From positions 1-64,000 of the forward strand of contig NZ_JACJPP010000015.1 in the NCBI RefSeq assembly GCF_014696135.1: a stretch of DNA of 64,000 bases, read 5' to 3'. Position numbers and translations under genes: made by a program. A model generated the notes under the pieces. It did not search any database. It saw only the letters and a program-made list of their open reading frames with translations, and had not been told where the DNA came from. Shown here piece after piece: positions 41,071-51,083 of this stretch. This DNA comes from Nodosilinea sp. FACHB-141 (lineage in GTDB: Bacteria; Cyanobacteriota; Cyanobacteriia; Phormidesmidales; Phormidesmidaceae). Positions within the stretch are counted from its first letter, which is position 1. Each line of letters opens with the position of its first letter.

Positions 41071-42483
41071 ATGAGCAAGGGTACGCTGTTCGACAAAGTT
41101 TGGGATTTGCACACCGTAGGTACCCTGCCCTCGGGGCAGACCCAGCTGTTTATTGGGCTGCACCTGGTGCATGAGGTCACCAGCCCCCAGGCCTTTGCCA
41201 TGGTGCGCGAGCGCCAGCTCACGGTGATGTATCCCGAGCGCACCGTCGCCACCGTTGACCACATCGTGCCCACCGAGAGCCAGGCCCGCCCCTTTGCCGA
41301 CCCCCTGGCTGAAGCGATGATGCAAGCCCTCGATCAAAACTGCCAAGAGCACGGCATTCGCTTTTACAACATTGGCTCGGGTAGTCAGGGCATTGTGCAT
41401 GTGATTGCCCCCGAGCAGGGGTTGACCCAGCCGGGGATGACTATTGCCTGCGGCGACAGCCACACTTCGACCCACGGGGCCTTTGGGGCGATCGCCTTCG
41501 GCATTGGCACCAGCCAAGTGCGCGACGTGCTGGCCTCTCAAACTCTGGCCCTCGGCAAGCTCAAGGTGCGCCGCGTGGAAGTCAATGGCGACTTGCTGCC
41601 TGGGGTGTACGCCAAAGACGTGGTGCTGCACATCATTCGCAAGCTCGGGGTAAAGGGTGGCGTGGGCTACGCCTATGAGTTTGCCGGCAGTGCGATCGAA
41701 GCCATGTCGATGGAAGAGCGCATGACTCTCTGCAACATGGCGATCGAGGGGGGCGCGCGCTGCGGCTACGTCAACCCCGACCAAATCACCTACGACTATT
41801 TAAATGGGCGCGACTTTGCCCCCAAGGGTGAAGCTTGGGATGAGGCTGTGGCCTGGTGGAACACTCTGCGCAGCGACGCCAACGCCGAGTATGACGATGT
41901 GGCCGTGTTCGACGCCGCCGACATTGCCCCCACCGTGACCTGGGGCATTACCCCCGGCCAGGGCATTGCCATCAACGAAACCCTGCCCTGGCCAGACAGC
42001 CTGCCCGACGAAGAGCAGGTGCTGGCCCAAGACGCCTTTGCCTATATGGATTTCACCCCCGGCCAAAGCCTGAAGGGCACTACCATTGACGTATGCTTCA
42101 TCGGCAGCTGCACCAACGGGCGCATCAGCGATCTGAGGGAAGCGGCAAAAGTGGTTCAGGGTCGAACCGTCGCCGAGGGCATAAAGGCTTTTGTGGTACC
42201 TGGTTCTGAGCGGGTAAAGCAGCAGGCCGAAGCCGAAGGGCTAGACCAGGTATTCACTGCCGCGGGCTTTGAGTGGCGCGAGGCGGGCTGCTCGATGTGT
42301 CTGGCCATGAACCCCGACAAGCTCCAGGGCCGGCAGATTAGCGCCTCATCCTCTAACCGCAACTTTAAAGGACGCCAGGGGTCGGCCTCGGGCCGCACTT
42401 TGCTCATGAGCCCAGCGATGGTAGCGGCGGCAGCTTTGGCTGGGCAAGTGACGGACGTGCGTGACTACCTACCCACCCACTAG
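41071..42483 (+). CDS. leuC: 3-isopropylmalate dehydratase large subunit
   Basis: The 470-residue aconitase-family subunit isomerises 2- to 3-isopropylmalate in leucine synthesis and holds a [4Fe-4S] cluster. The cluster cysteines lie in [18 protein letters not shown] and [10 protein letters not shown]. Other blocks are [22 protein letters not shown] and the final [12 protein letters not shown]. The ATG at 41071 ([16 protein letters not shown]) is the family start; the earlier ATG at 41017 adds an unrelated stretch. leuD is not adjacent. Confidence 0.97.
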   Translation: MSKGTLFDKVWDLHTVGTLPSGQTQLFIGLHLVHEVTSPQAFAMVRERQLTVMYPERTVATVDHIVPTESQARPFADPLAEAMMQALDQNCQEHGIRFYNIGSGSQGIVHVIAPEQGLTQPGMTIACGDSHTSTHGAFGAIAFGIGTSQVRDVLASQTLALGKLKVRRVEVNGDLLPGVYAKDVVLHIIRKLGVKGGVGYAYEFAGSAIEAMSMEERMTLCNMAIEGGARCGYVNPDQITYDYLNGRDFAPKGEAWDEAVAWWNTLRSDANAEYDDVAVFDAADIAPTVTWGITPGQGIAINETLPWPDSLPDEEQVLAQDAFAYMDFTPGQSLKGTTIDVCFIGSCTNGRISDLREAAKVVQGRTVAEGIKAFVVPGSERVKQQAEAEGLDQVFTAAGFEWREAGCSMCLAMNPDKLQGRQISASSSNRNFKGRQGSASGRTLLMSPAMVAAAALAGQVTDVRDYLPTH

Positions 42484-42779
42484 AGTTGGCCTCATCTCAG
42501 TAGGCTACAGCGGCTACAAGGTATTGCAGACAGCCAAATGCGTCTTAGTTGGTGCGGTAAATCACAAACGTTAATGAACTATTTCCCTGGACTTAACCTC
42601 GTTTGGGGGATTCCTTAATTTAGGCCGCCGAAGATGGGGCTGGGCAGGTTGATAGCATTGGCCAGGATCCAACCGTTGGGAAACCTTGGTCTTGGAGATA
42701 GGGCTGCGATCGCCTCTAAGGGCCGTTCTCACCCCCGTACCCTCGCTAGCACCTACCCGGGCGAACTCTAGGTACCCCT

Positions 42780-43466
42780 GTGTCTGCAAGCGCAACCTCC
42801 GCTCTCCGCGATGCCACTGTTGGCATTCGCAACCATCAGACCTTTATTCAGCTCTTGGAGCAGCTCTATCGCGAGCGAGCCCTAGTGCCCTTTGCGGCAG
42901 GGCGGTCCATTCCCTTGCGCAGCGATGAGGTGCTGGTCATCTGTCGGGGCATTGTTCAGCTGTTTACCATTCAGCACGACGGCAGTGAGACGCTGCTGGG
43001 TCTAGCTGGGCCATCGATGCCCATCGGCCTACCCCTAACCACCGTTGACCCCTACTGGGCCACCGCCCTCACCGATGTCGATGTGCTGTCGCTGCCCATG
43101 GTTGAAATTGAGGGCTCGTCGGTGCTGATGGCGGGCATGTTTCGCAATTTGACCCTGAGAATGCAGCAGGCCGAAGCCTGGCTGGCGCTCTCAGGCAAGC
43201 GCCTGGTAGCCGATCGCCTCAAGCACTTTTTGCTGATGCTGGCCAAAGACTTTGGCCATGTCGAACCCAGCGGCATTCGGGTGCCCATGCGGCTGACCCA
43301 CCATCAGTTGGCTACCGCCATTGGCACCACCCGCGTCACCGTGACTCGTCTTCTGAAAGACTTTAAAGTCGAAGGCTGGCTGACCATCGACCAACGCCAG
43401 ATCGTGCTCCAACTCGACCCTCGGTTTCCGGCGGATCAACTTCTAAACCCAATGGCTCAGCGCTGA
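42780..43466 (+). CDS. Crp/Fnr family transcriptional regulator
   Basis: The 228-residue regulator starts at a GTG. The N-terminal cyclic-nucleotide-type beta barrel (about 30-125) lacks the phosphate-binding cassette (GE...RxA) of cAMP-binding CRP, so it may sense something else or nothing soluble. The C-terminal winged helix (about 155-215) has the recognition segment LTHHQLATAIGTTRVTVTRLLKDF, close to NtcA-type HTH sequences. It follows leuC after about 296 bases. Target genes unknown. Confidence 0.9.
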   Translation: MSASATSALRDATVGIRNHQTFIQLLEQLYRERALVPFAAGRSIPLRSDEVLVICRGIVQLFTIQHDGSETLLGLAGPSMPIGLPLTTVDPYWATALTDVDVLSLPMVEIEGSSVLMAGMFRNLTLRMQQAEAWLALSGKRLVADRLKHFLLMLAKDFGHVEPSGIRVPMRLTHHQLATAIGTTRVTVTRLLKDFKVEGWLTIDQRQIVLQLDPRFPADQLLNPMAQR

Positions 43467-43490
43467 ACAGTCCTGATTCCGCTCACTGCT

Positions 43491-44474
43491 CTAACGTTCA
43501 ATTAGGGCTGGCTTCAGCTCCTCTGAAACTGTCTCTGACTCAGTTTCGCGATGCTGAAGCTGGTGAAAAAACTTCAGTACGGTTTCTCCGGTAGCCCAGC
43601 CACTCAGAGGCTTAACAAACTTATCAAGCGGGTTCAGGTCTACCAGCCAGGAGCCGACCTTTACCCCCAGAGGTTCGAGGTGTTTGCCCCTCAGTTCAGC
43701 GTGGATTAGCTGTTTGGCCTGTAAATGCTGGTAAAGCCAGAGGACATCGCTGGTGGTGGGGCAAGGGTCTTGTATGCTTCCCGCTACGTTGTCGCGGGTG
43801 AAGGAAACCATAGCTGTCAGGTTAAAGAGGCGGCTGCGATCGATCAGCGCGAGGGTTTGCTGGCGGGTGGGCTGCACCCCTAAGCCTAAGCGATCGAACA
43901 GGTGCGCCAACGCTTTGAGCGGTACCGCGTTGGTGGTATCGCTAATGTCGGGAGCTAAGAGCTGGGTGGGCTGGTTCCAGATGTTAGGAGAAGCCGCTAG
44001 GCGATCGCGCAACCACTGAGCATTTCTGCCGCCAATCACTTCATCAAGGGTGGTGTCTGCCGGGTCTAGCTCAACGCCGCACAGCAGTTCTAGCAGGGCG
44101 ATGTATTTGCAGCCCAAGCTGTGGCCAAGCCAAGCGTAGCGATCGCTCTGGTGATATACCCCAGTGTCGTACCCGACCTCGGCAGCGAGCTGCGGCAGAT
44201 ATTTTTGTAGCCGTCGCTGTTCCTCTAACAGGCTTAGGGCAATGCCCCAATGGCGAAAGCTGAAGCGAAAGGGCATGGCCACCACGGTGTAGCCAGCGTC
44301 ATATAGCTCGCGCAGCAGGTGGCGGTAGCACAGGGTCGGAAACGAGCCAAAAAATGCTCCACCAATAAACTGAATCACCCCTTTAGGCTGAGGATGCAGC
44401 GCCACCCAGCTAAAGAAAACCGGCTGAAAGGTAAAAGGTTTCATTAAATACTCAGCGTTACGGCGGTTTTCCAT
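43491..44474 (-). CDS. DUF1350 family alpha/beta-hydrolase-like protein
   Basis: The 327-residue protein has the DUF1350 pattern. It includes FSWVALHPQPKGVIQFIGGAFFGSFPTLCYRHLL at the start (positions about 19-52), then YTVVAMPFRF, and WLGHSLGCKYIALLELL with a GHSLG nucleophile elbow. DUF1350 proteins occur in cyanobacteria and plastids; no substrate is known. It ends 22 bases after the convergent Crp-family gene. The first ATG is used, though an ATG at residue 11 (MKPFTFQPVF) is equally possible. Confidence 0.9.
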   Translation of the reverse strand: MENRRNAEYLMKPFTFQPVFFSWVALHPQPKGVIQFIGGAFFGSFPTLCYRHLLRELYDAGYTVVAMPFRFSFRHWGIALSLLEEQRRLQKYLPQLAAEVGYDTGVYHQSDRYAWLGHSLGCKYIALLELLCGVELDPADTTLDEVIGGRNAQWLRDRLAASPNIWNQPTQLLAPDISDTTNAVPLKALAHLFDRLGLGVQPTRQQTLALIDRSRLFNLTAMVSFTRDNVAGSIQDPCPTTSDVLWLYQHLQAKQLIHAELRGKHLEPLGVKVGSWLVDLNPLDKFVKPLSGWATGETVLKFFHQLQHRETESETVSEELKPALIER

Positions 44475-44537
44475 AGCGTCCCTCAGCCTCAGGCAGACAG
44501 AGCTACCAGGGCTGAGGGCATCAGAATTAGGCGACGC

Positions 44538-45371
44538 CTACCGGTTGGTCGGCTCCATGCGGATAGGAATTTCCAGCTTGGAGAGCAGGTCACTGACGGT
44601 GCTCAGGTTTTCGGCGCTGGGGTCTACCTGGGCCAGGGTTTCGGCCAAAACCTCGGCCCGAGCCGTGGGGCTGAGCAGCGAGAGGTCAATCATAGGCGGG
44701 TTGACCACCTCGGGCAGCACGGGGCGATCGCCCGCCACCTCAGCTACGATGACAGGATCGATGGGGAAGAAGCCGCGATCGGGCTCTACTTCATTAAGGC
44801 CCTTACCGCTGGCGAGCTCTAGCGGATAGTTGATCTGGTCAAAGTCGCCGCTGCGAGCCGCGAGGTCGTTGGGCAAGAAGGTGCCGCGGACCTCAGGATT
44901 GAGCAGTACCTTGACAGGGGTGTTGCTCTGGGGTCTTAGGAACACCCCCTGGCGCAGGGCAGGCAGGCGCAGGCGCACAAAGCCGCGAATCTCAACATCG
45001 GGATTGGCCTCATCGAGCAGGCCGGGTCGAGTCAGGTCTGGCAGCAGTTGCACCGAGGCGGTCTGCTTCGCCGGCAGTCTAAACCGGGTGGTGAAGACGG
45101 GGGTAACCGGGCTGGGGTTGACCGCAGTCAGGGCCAGCGGGGTGTTGGCTCCGGCAATATCAAAGGCCACCACGGCGTTGCCTGCCAGAGTGCGATCGGG
45201 GTCCACCGGCGTGGGGCGGCTGACGTGAAACTCAAGCTGATAGGTAAAGTCGCGGTCTTCTAAGTTGGCAATGGTCAGGAAATATCCCTGCACCACGCGG
45301 CGGGCCACAGCGGGGTCGGCCGGGGGTGGGGCGATGCGCTTGACCAGCAGCTCAAAGGTAGTAATTTCCAT
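44538..45371 (-). CDS. Hypothetical protein, unknown function
   Basis: The 277-residue protein starts MEITTFELLVKRIAPPPADP, with no signal peptide and no transmembrane segment. The body is beta-rich with repeated Pro/Asn turns (TAVNPSPVTPVFTTRFRLPA, VEIRGFVRLRLP). A C-terminal helical tail (LSPTARAEVLAETLAQVDP...LSKLEIPIRME) follows. I do not recognise a family. It is upstream of, and on the same strand as, the DUF1350 gene (63-base gap). Confidence 0.82.
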   Translation of the reverse strand: MEITTFELLVKRIAPPPADPAVARRVVQGYFLTIANLEDRDFTYQLEFHVSRPTPVDPDRTLAGNAVVAFDIAGANTPLALTAVNPSPVTPVFTTRFRLPAKQTASVQLLPDLTRPGLLDEANPDVEIRGFVRLRLPALRQGVFLRPQSNTPVKVLLNPEVRGTFLPNDLAARSGDFDQINYPLELASGKGLNEVEPDRGFFPIDPVIVAEVAGDRPVLPEVVNPPMIDLSLLSPTARAEVLAETLAQVDPSAENLSTVSDLLSKLEIPIRMEPTNR

Positions 45372-45523
45372 AGCTTGATTTCACCAAAAAATACGGCTTG
45401 CCCCAGTGGCCTACGCACCCAGTAGAAGGAGGTGCCTCTTGCCGTTGGGGTTAGGCCCATTGTGGAATTTACGTCCTAGGGTCGCCGTCACCCGAGCGGG
45501 TACTTTTGGCTGCGGTATTGAAG

Positions 45524-46207
45524 TCAGTCGCGACCCTTGCCTTCAAGGGCAGCCAGGGCGATCGCCGCTGGGTAGATGCGGTGCTCTTGCTGCTGAACGC
45601 GGGCCTGGAGCATAACGAGAGTATCGCCCGGCTGTACCGGCACCACCGCCTGCATAATGATCGGGCCGCTGTCTACCGCTAGCTCGACCTGGTGTACGGT
45701 GCAGCCCGCCACTTTTACCCCCGCCGCTAGCGCCTGCTCTACCGCATGCAGCCCCGGAAAACTGGGCAGCAGACTGGGGTGAATGTTCAGCACCCGCTGG
45801 GGAAAGGCGTCAATTAATACCGATGTCACGCAGCGCATCCAGCCCGCCATGATCACCCAGTCAGCGCCGTGGACACGGAGGGTCTCCACAATATCTTTGT
45901 CTAAGGCTTCGCGGCTGGGGTATTGGCGGTGGTTAAGCAGCACGGTAGGCAGTCCAAGGCGGGCTGCTCGCTCGGCCACCCCAGCCTTAGGGTTGTTGTA
46001 CACCACGACCTGAATTTGAGCATGCAGATCGCCTCGACTGATGGCCTGGGCGATCGCCTCTAGGTTGCTGCCGTTGCCTGAGGCCATCACCCCCAGTTTG
46101 AGGGGTTGCTCAAACTGGGGCCAGGCATCGGGCAGCGGCGGTGAAATCATGGCGGGGGCAGTCTCTGGCATGGCCTCAAGAAACGGGGAAATGAGGTCTA
46201 TCATCAT
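45524..46207 (-). CDS. purN: Phosphoribosylglycinamide formyltransferase
   Basis: The 227-residue enzyme transfers a formyl group from 10-formyl-THF to GAR in purine synthesis. After an extended N-terminus (about 35 residues) come LGVMASGNGSNLEAI, VVVYNNPKAG, the catalytic NIHPSLLPSFPG (Asn, His) and VDSGPIIMQ with the catalytic Asp. Full length. It is divergent from the metalloprotease gene across only 47 bases. Confidence 0.95.
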   Translation of the reverse strand: MMIDLISPFLEAMPETAPAMISPPLPDAWPQFEQPLKLGVMASGNGSNLEAIAQAISRGDLHAQIQVVVYNNPKAGVAERAARLGLPTVLLNHRQYPSREALDKDIVETLRVHGADWVIMAGWMRCVTSVLIDAFPQRVLNIHPSLLPSFPGLHAVEQALAAGVKVAGCTVHQVELAVDSGPIIMQAVVPVQPGDTLVMLQARVQQQEHRIYPAAIALAALEGKGRD

Positions 46208-46223
46208 ATGACAACATAAAACA

Positions 46224-46238
46224 CCCCTAGCTTAGGGG
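46224..46238. promoter_or_regulatory. Palindrome in the purN/metalloprotease divergent promoter
   Basis: CCCCTA and TAGGGG form a perfect dyad with a three-base centre, in a 47-base divergent spacer and just before the AAGGAG ribosome site at 46241. It could be an operator for either gene. No known box is matched. Confidence 0.3.
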
Positions 46239-46254
46239 CGAAGGAGCGCGGTTG

Positions 46255-49095
46255 GTGAAGCAGAGCATACGGCTAGGACTGGTCTTTCTCTTGGGCCTAG
46301 CGATCGCGGTGACCCTCTCCCTCAGCCCGAGTCAAGGGGCAACCCCCCAGGTTTCCTCAGCGGTTGGACCGAACCATGGCAGTCTTTCTGCTCAGGTTAG
46401 CGAGCCGACTCCCGACGCTCCCACTGGGTCAGACCCTAGCGCCGGGTTAGAACCCACCAGCCTCAAGTCCTTTGAAGAGACAGTCAAGGGGCTGACCGTT
46501 TCCCAGGGGTTGTTTACGGTCTACCACGACCTCCAGCGCAATCGGGCTTTTCTCGGGCTCAATCCCACCCAGCTCAACCAAAACCTGTTGTTTATCGCCA
46601 CCCTAGAATCAGGGGTGGGCGAGGCTGGGCTGTTTCGCGGCTGGCCCGTCAACGACTTTATGGTTCAGTTTCGCCAGATTCCCGACAACCGCCTGCAGGT
46701 GGCGATTCCCAACGCGCTCTTCCGCAATTCTCAAGCCGAGGCCCAGCAGCTACTGCGAGAATCTTTCAGCGATTCGGTGCTGACAACGCTACCGATTCAA
46801 GCCATCAATGGCGAAACGGGCGAACTGCTCATCGACCTCAAAGACTGGCTCATCACCCGTGACCCCGCCAACCTAGCTAACCAGTTTCCCTGGGTGCTGG
46901 GCAGCTACGCCCTCAACGCCGATGCCTCTTACCTAGGGCCGGTCAAAGCCTTTCCCGAAAACGTTGAGCTGGAGACGGTGCTGGGGTTTTCGGGTGGCAG
47001 CAGTGGGGCAGACCCCTTTGCCCTGGCCCTCAGCAGCATCCCCGACGGTCGGGGGTTCAACCTCCGGGTGCGCTACAGCCTGTCGGCCATTCCTGCTCAC
47101 CCCGCCTTTCAGCCCCGATTGGCCGACGAGCGGGTGGGTTATTTCATTTCCGCCTACCGGGCCCCGACCCGCCCCGGCAGCTCAGACCCCTTTGTTCGCT
47201 ACATTCAGCGCTGGCAGTTAGAAAAACAAGACCCTACTGCGGCCCTCTCGCCGCCCAAAACGCCGCTGGTCTTTTGGATTGAGAACACTACCCCCCAAGA
47301 ATACCGAGCCGCCATTCGCGACGGCATCGAGTGGTGGAACGCCGCCTTCGAGCAGGCGGGCTTTACCCAGGCGATCGAAGTGCGCGAAATGCCCGCTAAT
47401 GCCGATTGGGACCCTGCCGACGTGCGCTACAACGTAATTCGCTGGTCAGACTCGCTTTACCCCTGGGCCAGTGGGCTCGGGCCTTCGCGGGTCAACCCCC
47501 TAACCGGCGAAATTCTCGATGCTGACGTTGTGCTTGATGCCAGCGTGGTGCGCGATCTGGCTATGGAGTACGACACGCTAGCCGATCGGGGGGCGATCGC
47601 TAGGGGCGAAATGGCGCTGTGCGGCCACCCCCTCAGCGATCGCCTGATGACCCGGCTCACCGCTCCAGCCGCCGGCCGCGCCGTTTCACCCCAGCCCGAC
47701 ACCCTAGACTATTGCGCCAGCCTGCGAGCGGCCCAGACTAATGCTTTTGGACCTTTGGCGATCGCTACTCTAGCGCCACCGTTTTCGACCCGTGAGGCCA
47801 AGGCGGCTTACCTAGAGCAATATCTGCGAGTGCTAACCGCCCACGAAGTGGGCCACGTGCTGGGGCTGCGGCACAACTTTTTGGGCAGCACTCTGCTGTC
47901 TCCCGCCGACCTCAACAACCCGGCCATTACTCAGGCCCAAGGCATGACCAGCTCCGTCATGGACTACCTGCCCCCCAATCTGGCCCCCATTGGTCAGCCC
48001 CAGGGCGACTATTTCCCGACCCAGCTCGGCCCCTACGATCGCTGGGCCATTGAGTACGGCTATCGCTCGGTGACCAGCCGAGCTACCGCCCAGCGTGAGC
48101 TTCAGTCCATTGCCGATCGCGCGACAGACCCCACTCTGGCCTACGCCACCGATGAAGATGCCTACACTATGGTCGACCCCAGGGCCAACGCCTGGGATAT
48201 GAGCAATGACCCTCTGGGCTACGCTGAGGGTCAGCTGGCGATCGCCAAGGCCATTTGGGATCGCCTCGACTGGTTTTCGGTGAACCCAGGCGAGGGCTAC
48301 GGTCAGCTGCGTCAGCGGGTGGATTTGGTGTTTTTCTACTACGGCAGCCAGGCCGATACCATGGCCAACTACATCGGCGGCCAGCGCTTTACCCGCACCG
48401 ACCCCTGGAGTTCGCGGGGGCAATCCCCGTTCGAGCCGGTGGCGGCAGCCGAGCAGCGGCGCGCCCTAACCACCCTTAGCCAGCAGGTCTTTGCCCCCAA
48501 CGCCCTCAGCCTGTCACCCGAGTTGGTCAACCGCCTGGCTCCCGATCGCTGGTGGCACTGGGGAGAAGATCCGTTTAGCGATCGCCTCGACTACCCGATC
48601 TATGATCGCATCGTGTCAACCCAGGCCTTGACCCTCAGCAACCTGCTAGAGGGCGATCGGCTGCTGCGCCTGCGCGACAGCGAACTCAAGCAGCCAGGGC
48701 CAGATTCCTTTACCCTAGCTGAGCTATTTGACACCCTGAGCCAGACGCTTTGGACTGAGGTGTTAAATCCACCCGCCGAAGCAACGCCCATTTCTAGCCT
48801 GCGGCAGGGGCTTCAGCGCCACCACCTCAACACTCTTACTAGCCTAGTGCTGCGCAACCATGGCTCTGGCGAAGGCGTCACCGACTTTTTAGGCTTTGTT
48901 GCCCAAGAGGCTACCTTTGGTGCCCCTGAAGAAGCCCGAGTGCTGGCCCGCTACCAACTGCGGCAGCTTCAGGAGGCGATCGCCCGTCACCTCAGCCGCC
49001 AGGGTCAGCGGCTCGACCTGGCGACCCTGGCCTACCTAGAAGATGCGGGCGATCGCATCGTTAAGGTGTTAGACGCCCCCCTGCGAGGCCAATAA
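46255..49095 (+). CDS. Exported zinc metalloprotease (DUF4953/DUF5117 type)
   Basis: The 946-residue protein has a signal peptide (hydrophobic core about 7-25, then a long acidic/proline linker). A middle beta-rich region has YIQRWQLEKQDP and the typical VFWIENTTP followed by IEWWNAAFEQAGF. The active site is HEVGHVLGLRH (His530, Glu531, His534, His540), the metzincin zinc motif, with a Met-turn SSVMDYLPPN. The C-terminal part is helical. The start is GTG at 46255, eight bases after AAGGAG; a TTG at 46252 is also open. Its substrates, presumably periplasmic or extracellular, are unknown. Confidence 0.92.
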   Translation: MKQSIRLGLVFLLGLAIAVTLSLSPSQGATPQVSSAVGPNHGSLSAQVSEPTPDAPTGSDPSAGLEPTSLKSFEETVKGLTVSQGLFTVYHDLQRNRAFLGLNPTQLNQNLLFIATLESGVGEAGLFRGWPVNDFMVQFRQIPDNRLQVAIPNALFRNSQAEAQQLLRESFSDSVLTTLPIQAINGETGELLIDLKDWLITRDPANLANQFPWVLGSYALNADASYLGPVKAFPENVELETVLGFSGGSSGADPFALALSSIPDGRGFNLRVRYSLSAIPAHPAFQPRLADERVGYFISAYRAPTRPGSSDPFVRYIQRWQLEKQDPTAALSPPKTPLVFWIENTTPQEYRAAIRDGIEWWNAAFEQAGFTQAIEVREMPANADWDPADVRYNVIRWSDSLYPWASGLGPSRVNPLTGEILDADVVLDASVVRDLAMEYDTLADRGAIARGEMALCGHPLSDRLMTRLTAPAAGRAVSPQPDTLDYCASLRAAQTNAFGPLAIATLAPPFSTREAKAAYLEQYLRVLTAHEVGHVLGLRHNFLGSTLLSPADLNNPAITQAQGMTSSVMDYLPPNLAPIGQPQGDYFPTQLGPYDRWAIEYGYRSVTSRATAQRELQSIADRATDPTLAYATDEDAYTMVDPRANAWDMSNDPLGYAEGQLAIAKAIWDRLDWFSVNPGEGYGQLRQRVDLVFFYYGSQADTMANYIGGQRFTRTDPWSSRGQSPFEPVAAAEQRRALTTLSQQVFAPNALSLSPELVNRLAPDRWWHWGEDPFSDRLDYPIYDRIVSTQALTLSNLLEGDRLLRLRDSELKQPGPDSFTLAELFDTLSQTLWTEVLNPPAEATPISSLRQGLQRHHLNTLTSLVLRNHGSGEGVTDFLGFVAQEATFGAPEEARVLARYQLRQLQEAIARHLSRQGQRLDLATLAYLEDAGDRIVKVLDAPLRGQ

Positions 49096-49375
49096 GCCCA
49101 GTCCCAATCTGTGAAGATTCAGTGATTTTCCCCAAACCCTAACGAAATACCCCGTCCCCCAAGGTGCTATTGTGGATCGGGTCAATATAGCCACTGCCAC
49201 CGTTGCCTATAGATTATTGTCATTTGCCTAGGCTTCTGGCAGCTTCAGCGCTGGTTATACCGCCCTCCACCCCAACCAATGTTGACCATTGCCAGGGTCG
49301 TCGTCTACTGCTTCAGGCTTGTTTTACCTGGGCACACTGAATTCACTAGTATTTTGGTCGTTCCACGGGTTATCC

Positions 49376-51004
49376 ATGCTGAGTGCGTTAGTCGCTTTCA
49401 CTCTTTCCCCGCTGTTTGCTCAACTACCGCCGGGTGAAACCACCCCAGCCCCCGAGGCTAAAACCGTTGTCATTCCGCGCGATGGCAGCTACGCCGAGGT
49501 CATTCGTTACCAGGAAGTGCGCCCCCTCCCCGGCGGCCTGGACGAAACTCCTGTGTTCAACAGCAACAGCCCCGAAGTCGTGCAGCAGAACGGCATTTTG
49601 CTGTCCACCTTTCCTAAAGACGGCATGGCTTCCCCCGATGCCCATCTCAACTACGCCTTTAACGGCCGCTTCGACCTCTTTGCCCACCACATTGCCCGTG
49701 GGGTGAACGCTGACGATCGCCGCACCCTATTCATGGGCGTTGTGGTGTACAATCCCGGCGACGAACCCATCGACATCACTATTCACCAGGGAGTCAGCTA
49801 CCTCAGCCAAGAGGCTCCCTTCATCAATCTGCCCGATGCCCGACTCAGCTCGAATGGCAGTGTCTACGCTGGTCCCGGCAGCCGCACCACCACCGACATG
49901 CTGCGCGGGGCAAACCAGTCCCACTGGCCCGAGCGCATCACGTTGCCACCTGGTCATGTGCAACTGCTGATGAACACCCCCATCCCGCTGCGATCGCTCA
50001 CCGTACCGATCAATGGCAGTTACCCTCAGGGAGGCGTCATTCCCAAACCCCCGATACGCCCCGTCACTTTGACTGCCGCCGATGCCCAAATTAACCCTGA
50101 AACTGGCGAGAATGGCACTGTTGCACCGCTGCGACCCATAGCACCGCGCCCGATTCCCAGCAATGGGCGCACATCCATGATGTATCTCTCCAGCAGCGGC
50201 CCCGTGCATGTAGCTAGCCTAGCCCGTTACGCCGACGTCATGCCCAACGGCAACGAGCGCGTGCCTACCCTGCAAGATTGGCTTCAGGTGCTTAAACAGG
50301 GTAACCTCGCCGGCCCCCGAGATATTCCCCCCTCTGATCCTTCGACCTATCGGTTTGGGCGGTTTTACTACGGTCGAGTGGCCGGGGTCGCCAAGGGTGC
50401 CAGCTGGAAAGCCACTCTCACCGACTCCTCCGACACCGATGTGCTGACGATTCCGGCCCCCGGCAACGCCTTCTCCTACGTGATTAGCTCCGTCGATCGC
50501 AACACCTTTGGCACTGGGCAAATTCAGAGCGCTCCCATGGTGGCTCGCTACCCCGACACTGCTTTCCGTGCCCACGGCAACTACGGGGTGCGCTACAGCC
50601 TCAAACTCCCCTTCTACAACAATCGGGGTGTCGAGCAAGCCATCACCCTCAAGTTTCAAACTCCTATGCGCGATGAGGAGCTGGTTCAAGGGCTGCGCTT
50701 TCGTCGGCCCCCCGAAGACCGAGTGTTCTTTCGGGGTACTGTGCGGCTCAAGTTTAGAAATCAGATGGGGCTAGAGCGTACCCACTACGTTCACCTAGTC
50801 CAGCGCCGGGGGCAGGAGGCTGAAGCTCTGCTAAAGCTGAATATTCCCGCCGAAGCCCGCCAGGATCTTGAGGTTGATCTGGTCTATCCTCCCGATGCCA
50901 CTCCGCCCCAGGTGCTTACGGTACTCAATGAGGGTGTGCCCGCCGTGTTGGAGGCCGAGACCATTGAGGCTCCGGTCACCCCTGCCCTCAGCCGCGATCT
51001 CTAA
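49376..51004 (+). CDS. DUF3370 family exported protein
   Basis: The 542-residue protein begins with a short signal peptide (MLSALVAFTLSPLFAQLP). It has the DUF3370 motifs EVRPLPGGLDETPVFNSNSPEVVQ (about 50-73), then GRFDLFAHHIARG and LFMGVVVYNPGDEPIDI. The family is found mostly in cyanobacteria and has no known function; a surface or periplasmic role is likely. The ATG at 49376 is preferred to the longer open frame. It stands 280 bases after the metalloprotease gene, with its own presumed promoter. Confidence 0.85.
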   Translation: MLSALVAFTLSPLFAQLPPGETTPAPEAKTVVIPRDGSYAEVIRYQEVRPLPGGLDETPVFNSNSPEVVQQNGILLSTFPKDGMASPDAHLNYAFNGRFDLFAHHIARGVNADDRRTLFMGVVVYNPGDEPIDITIHQGVSYLSQEAPFINLPDARLSSNGSVYAGPGSRTTTDMLRGANQSHWPERITLPPGHVQLLMNTPIPLRSLTVPINGSYPQGGVIPKPPIRPVTLTAADAQINPETGENGTVAPLRPIAPRPIPSNGRTSMMYLSSSGPVHVASLARYADVMPNGNERVPTLQDWLQVLKQGNLAGPRDIPPSDPSTYRFGRFYYGRVAGVAKGASWKATLTDSSDTDVLTIPAPGNAFSYVISSVDRNTFGTGQIQSAPMVARYPDTAFRAHGNYGVRYSLKLPFYNNRGVEQAITLKFQTPMRDEELVQGLRFRRPPEDRVFFRGTVRLKFRNQMGLERTHYVHLVQRRGQEAEALLKLNIPAEARQDLEVDLVYPPDATPPQVLTVLNEGVPAVLEAETIEAPVTPALSRDL

Positions 51005-51083
51005 AATTCAAGCCGCTTTCTGCTCAAACTTTTTGTCGGGGCTAACGGTAACGGGTAGGTCAGAGCACTGTCCCAGCTTTGGC

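Noticed and set aside
40945..41784. 279-codon frame opposite leuC
   Set aside because: Its sequence is His/Gly-rich shadow coding antisense to a sure gene.
47833..48423. 196-codon frame opposite the metalloprotease
   Set aside because: Antisense to the conserved active-site region of a sure gene, with typical shadow composition.
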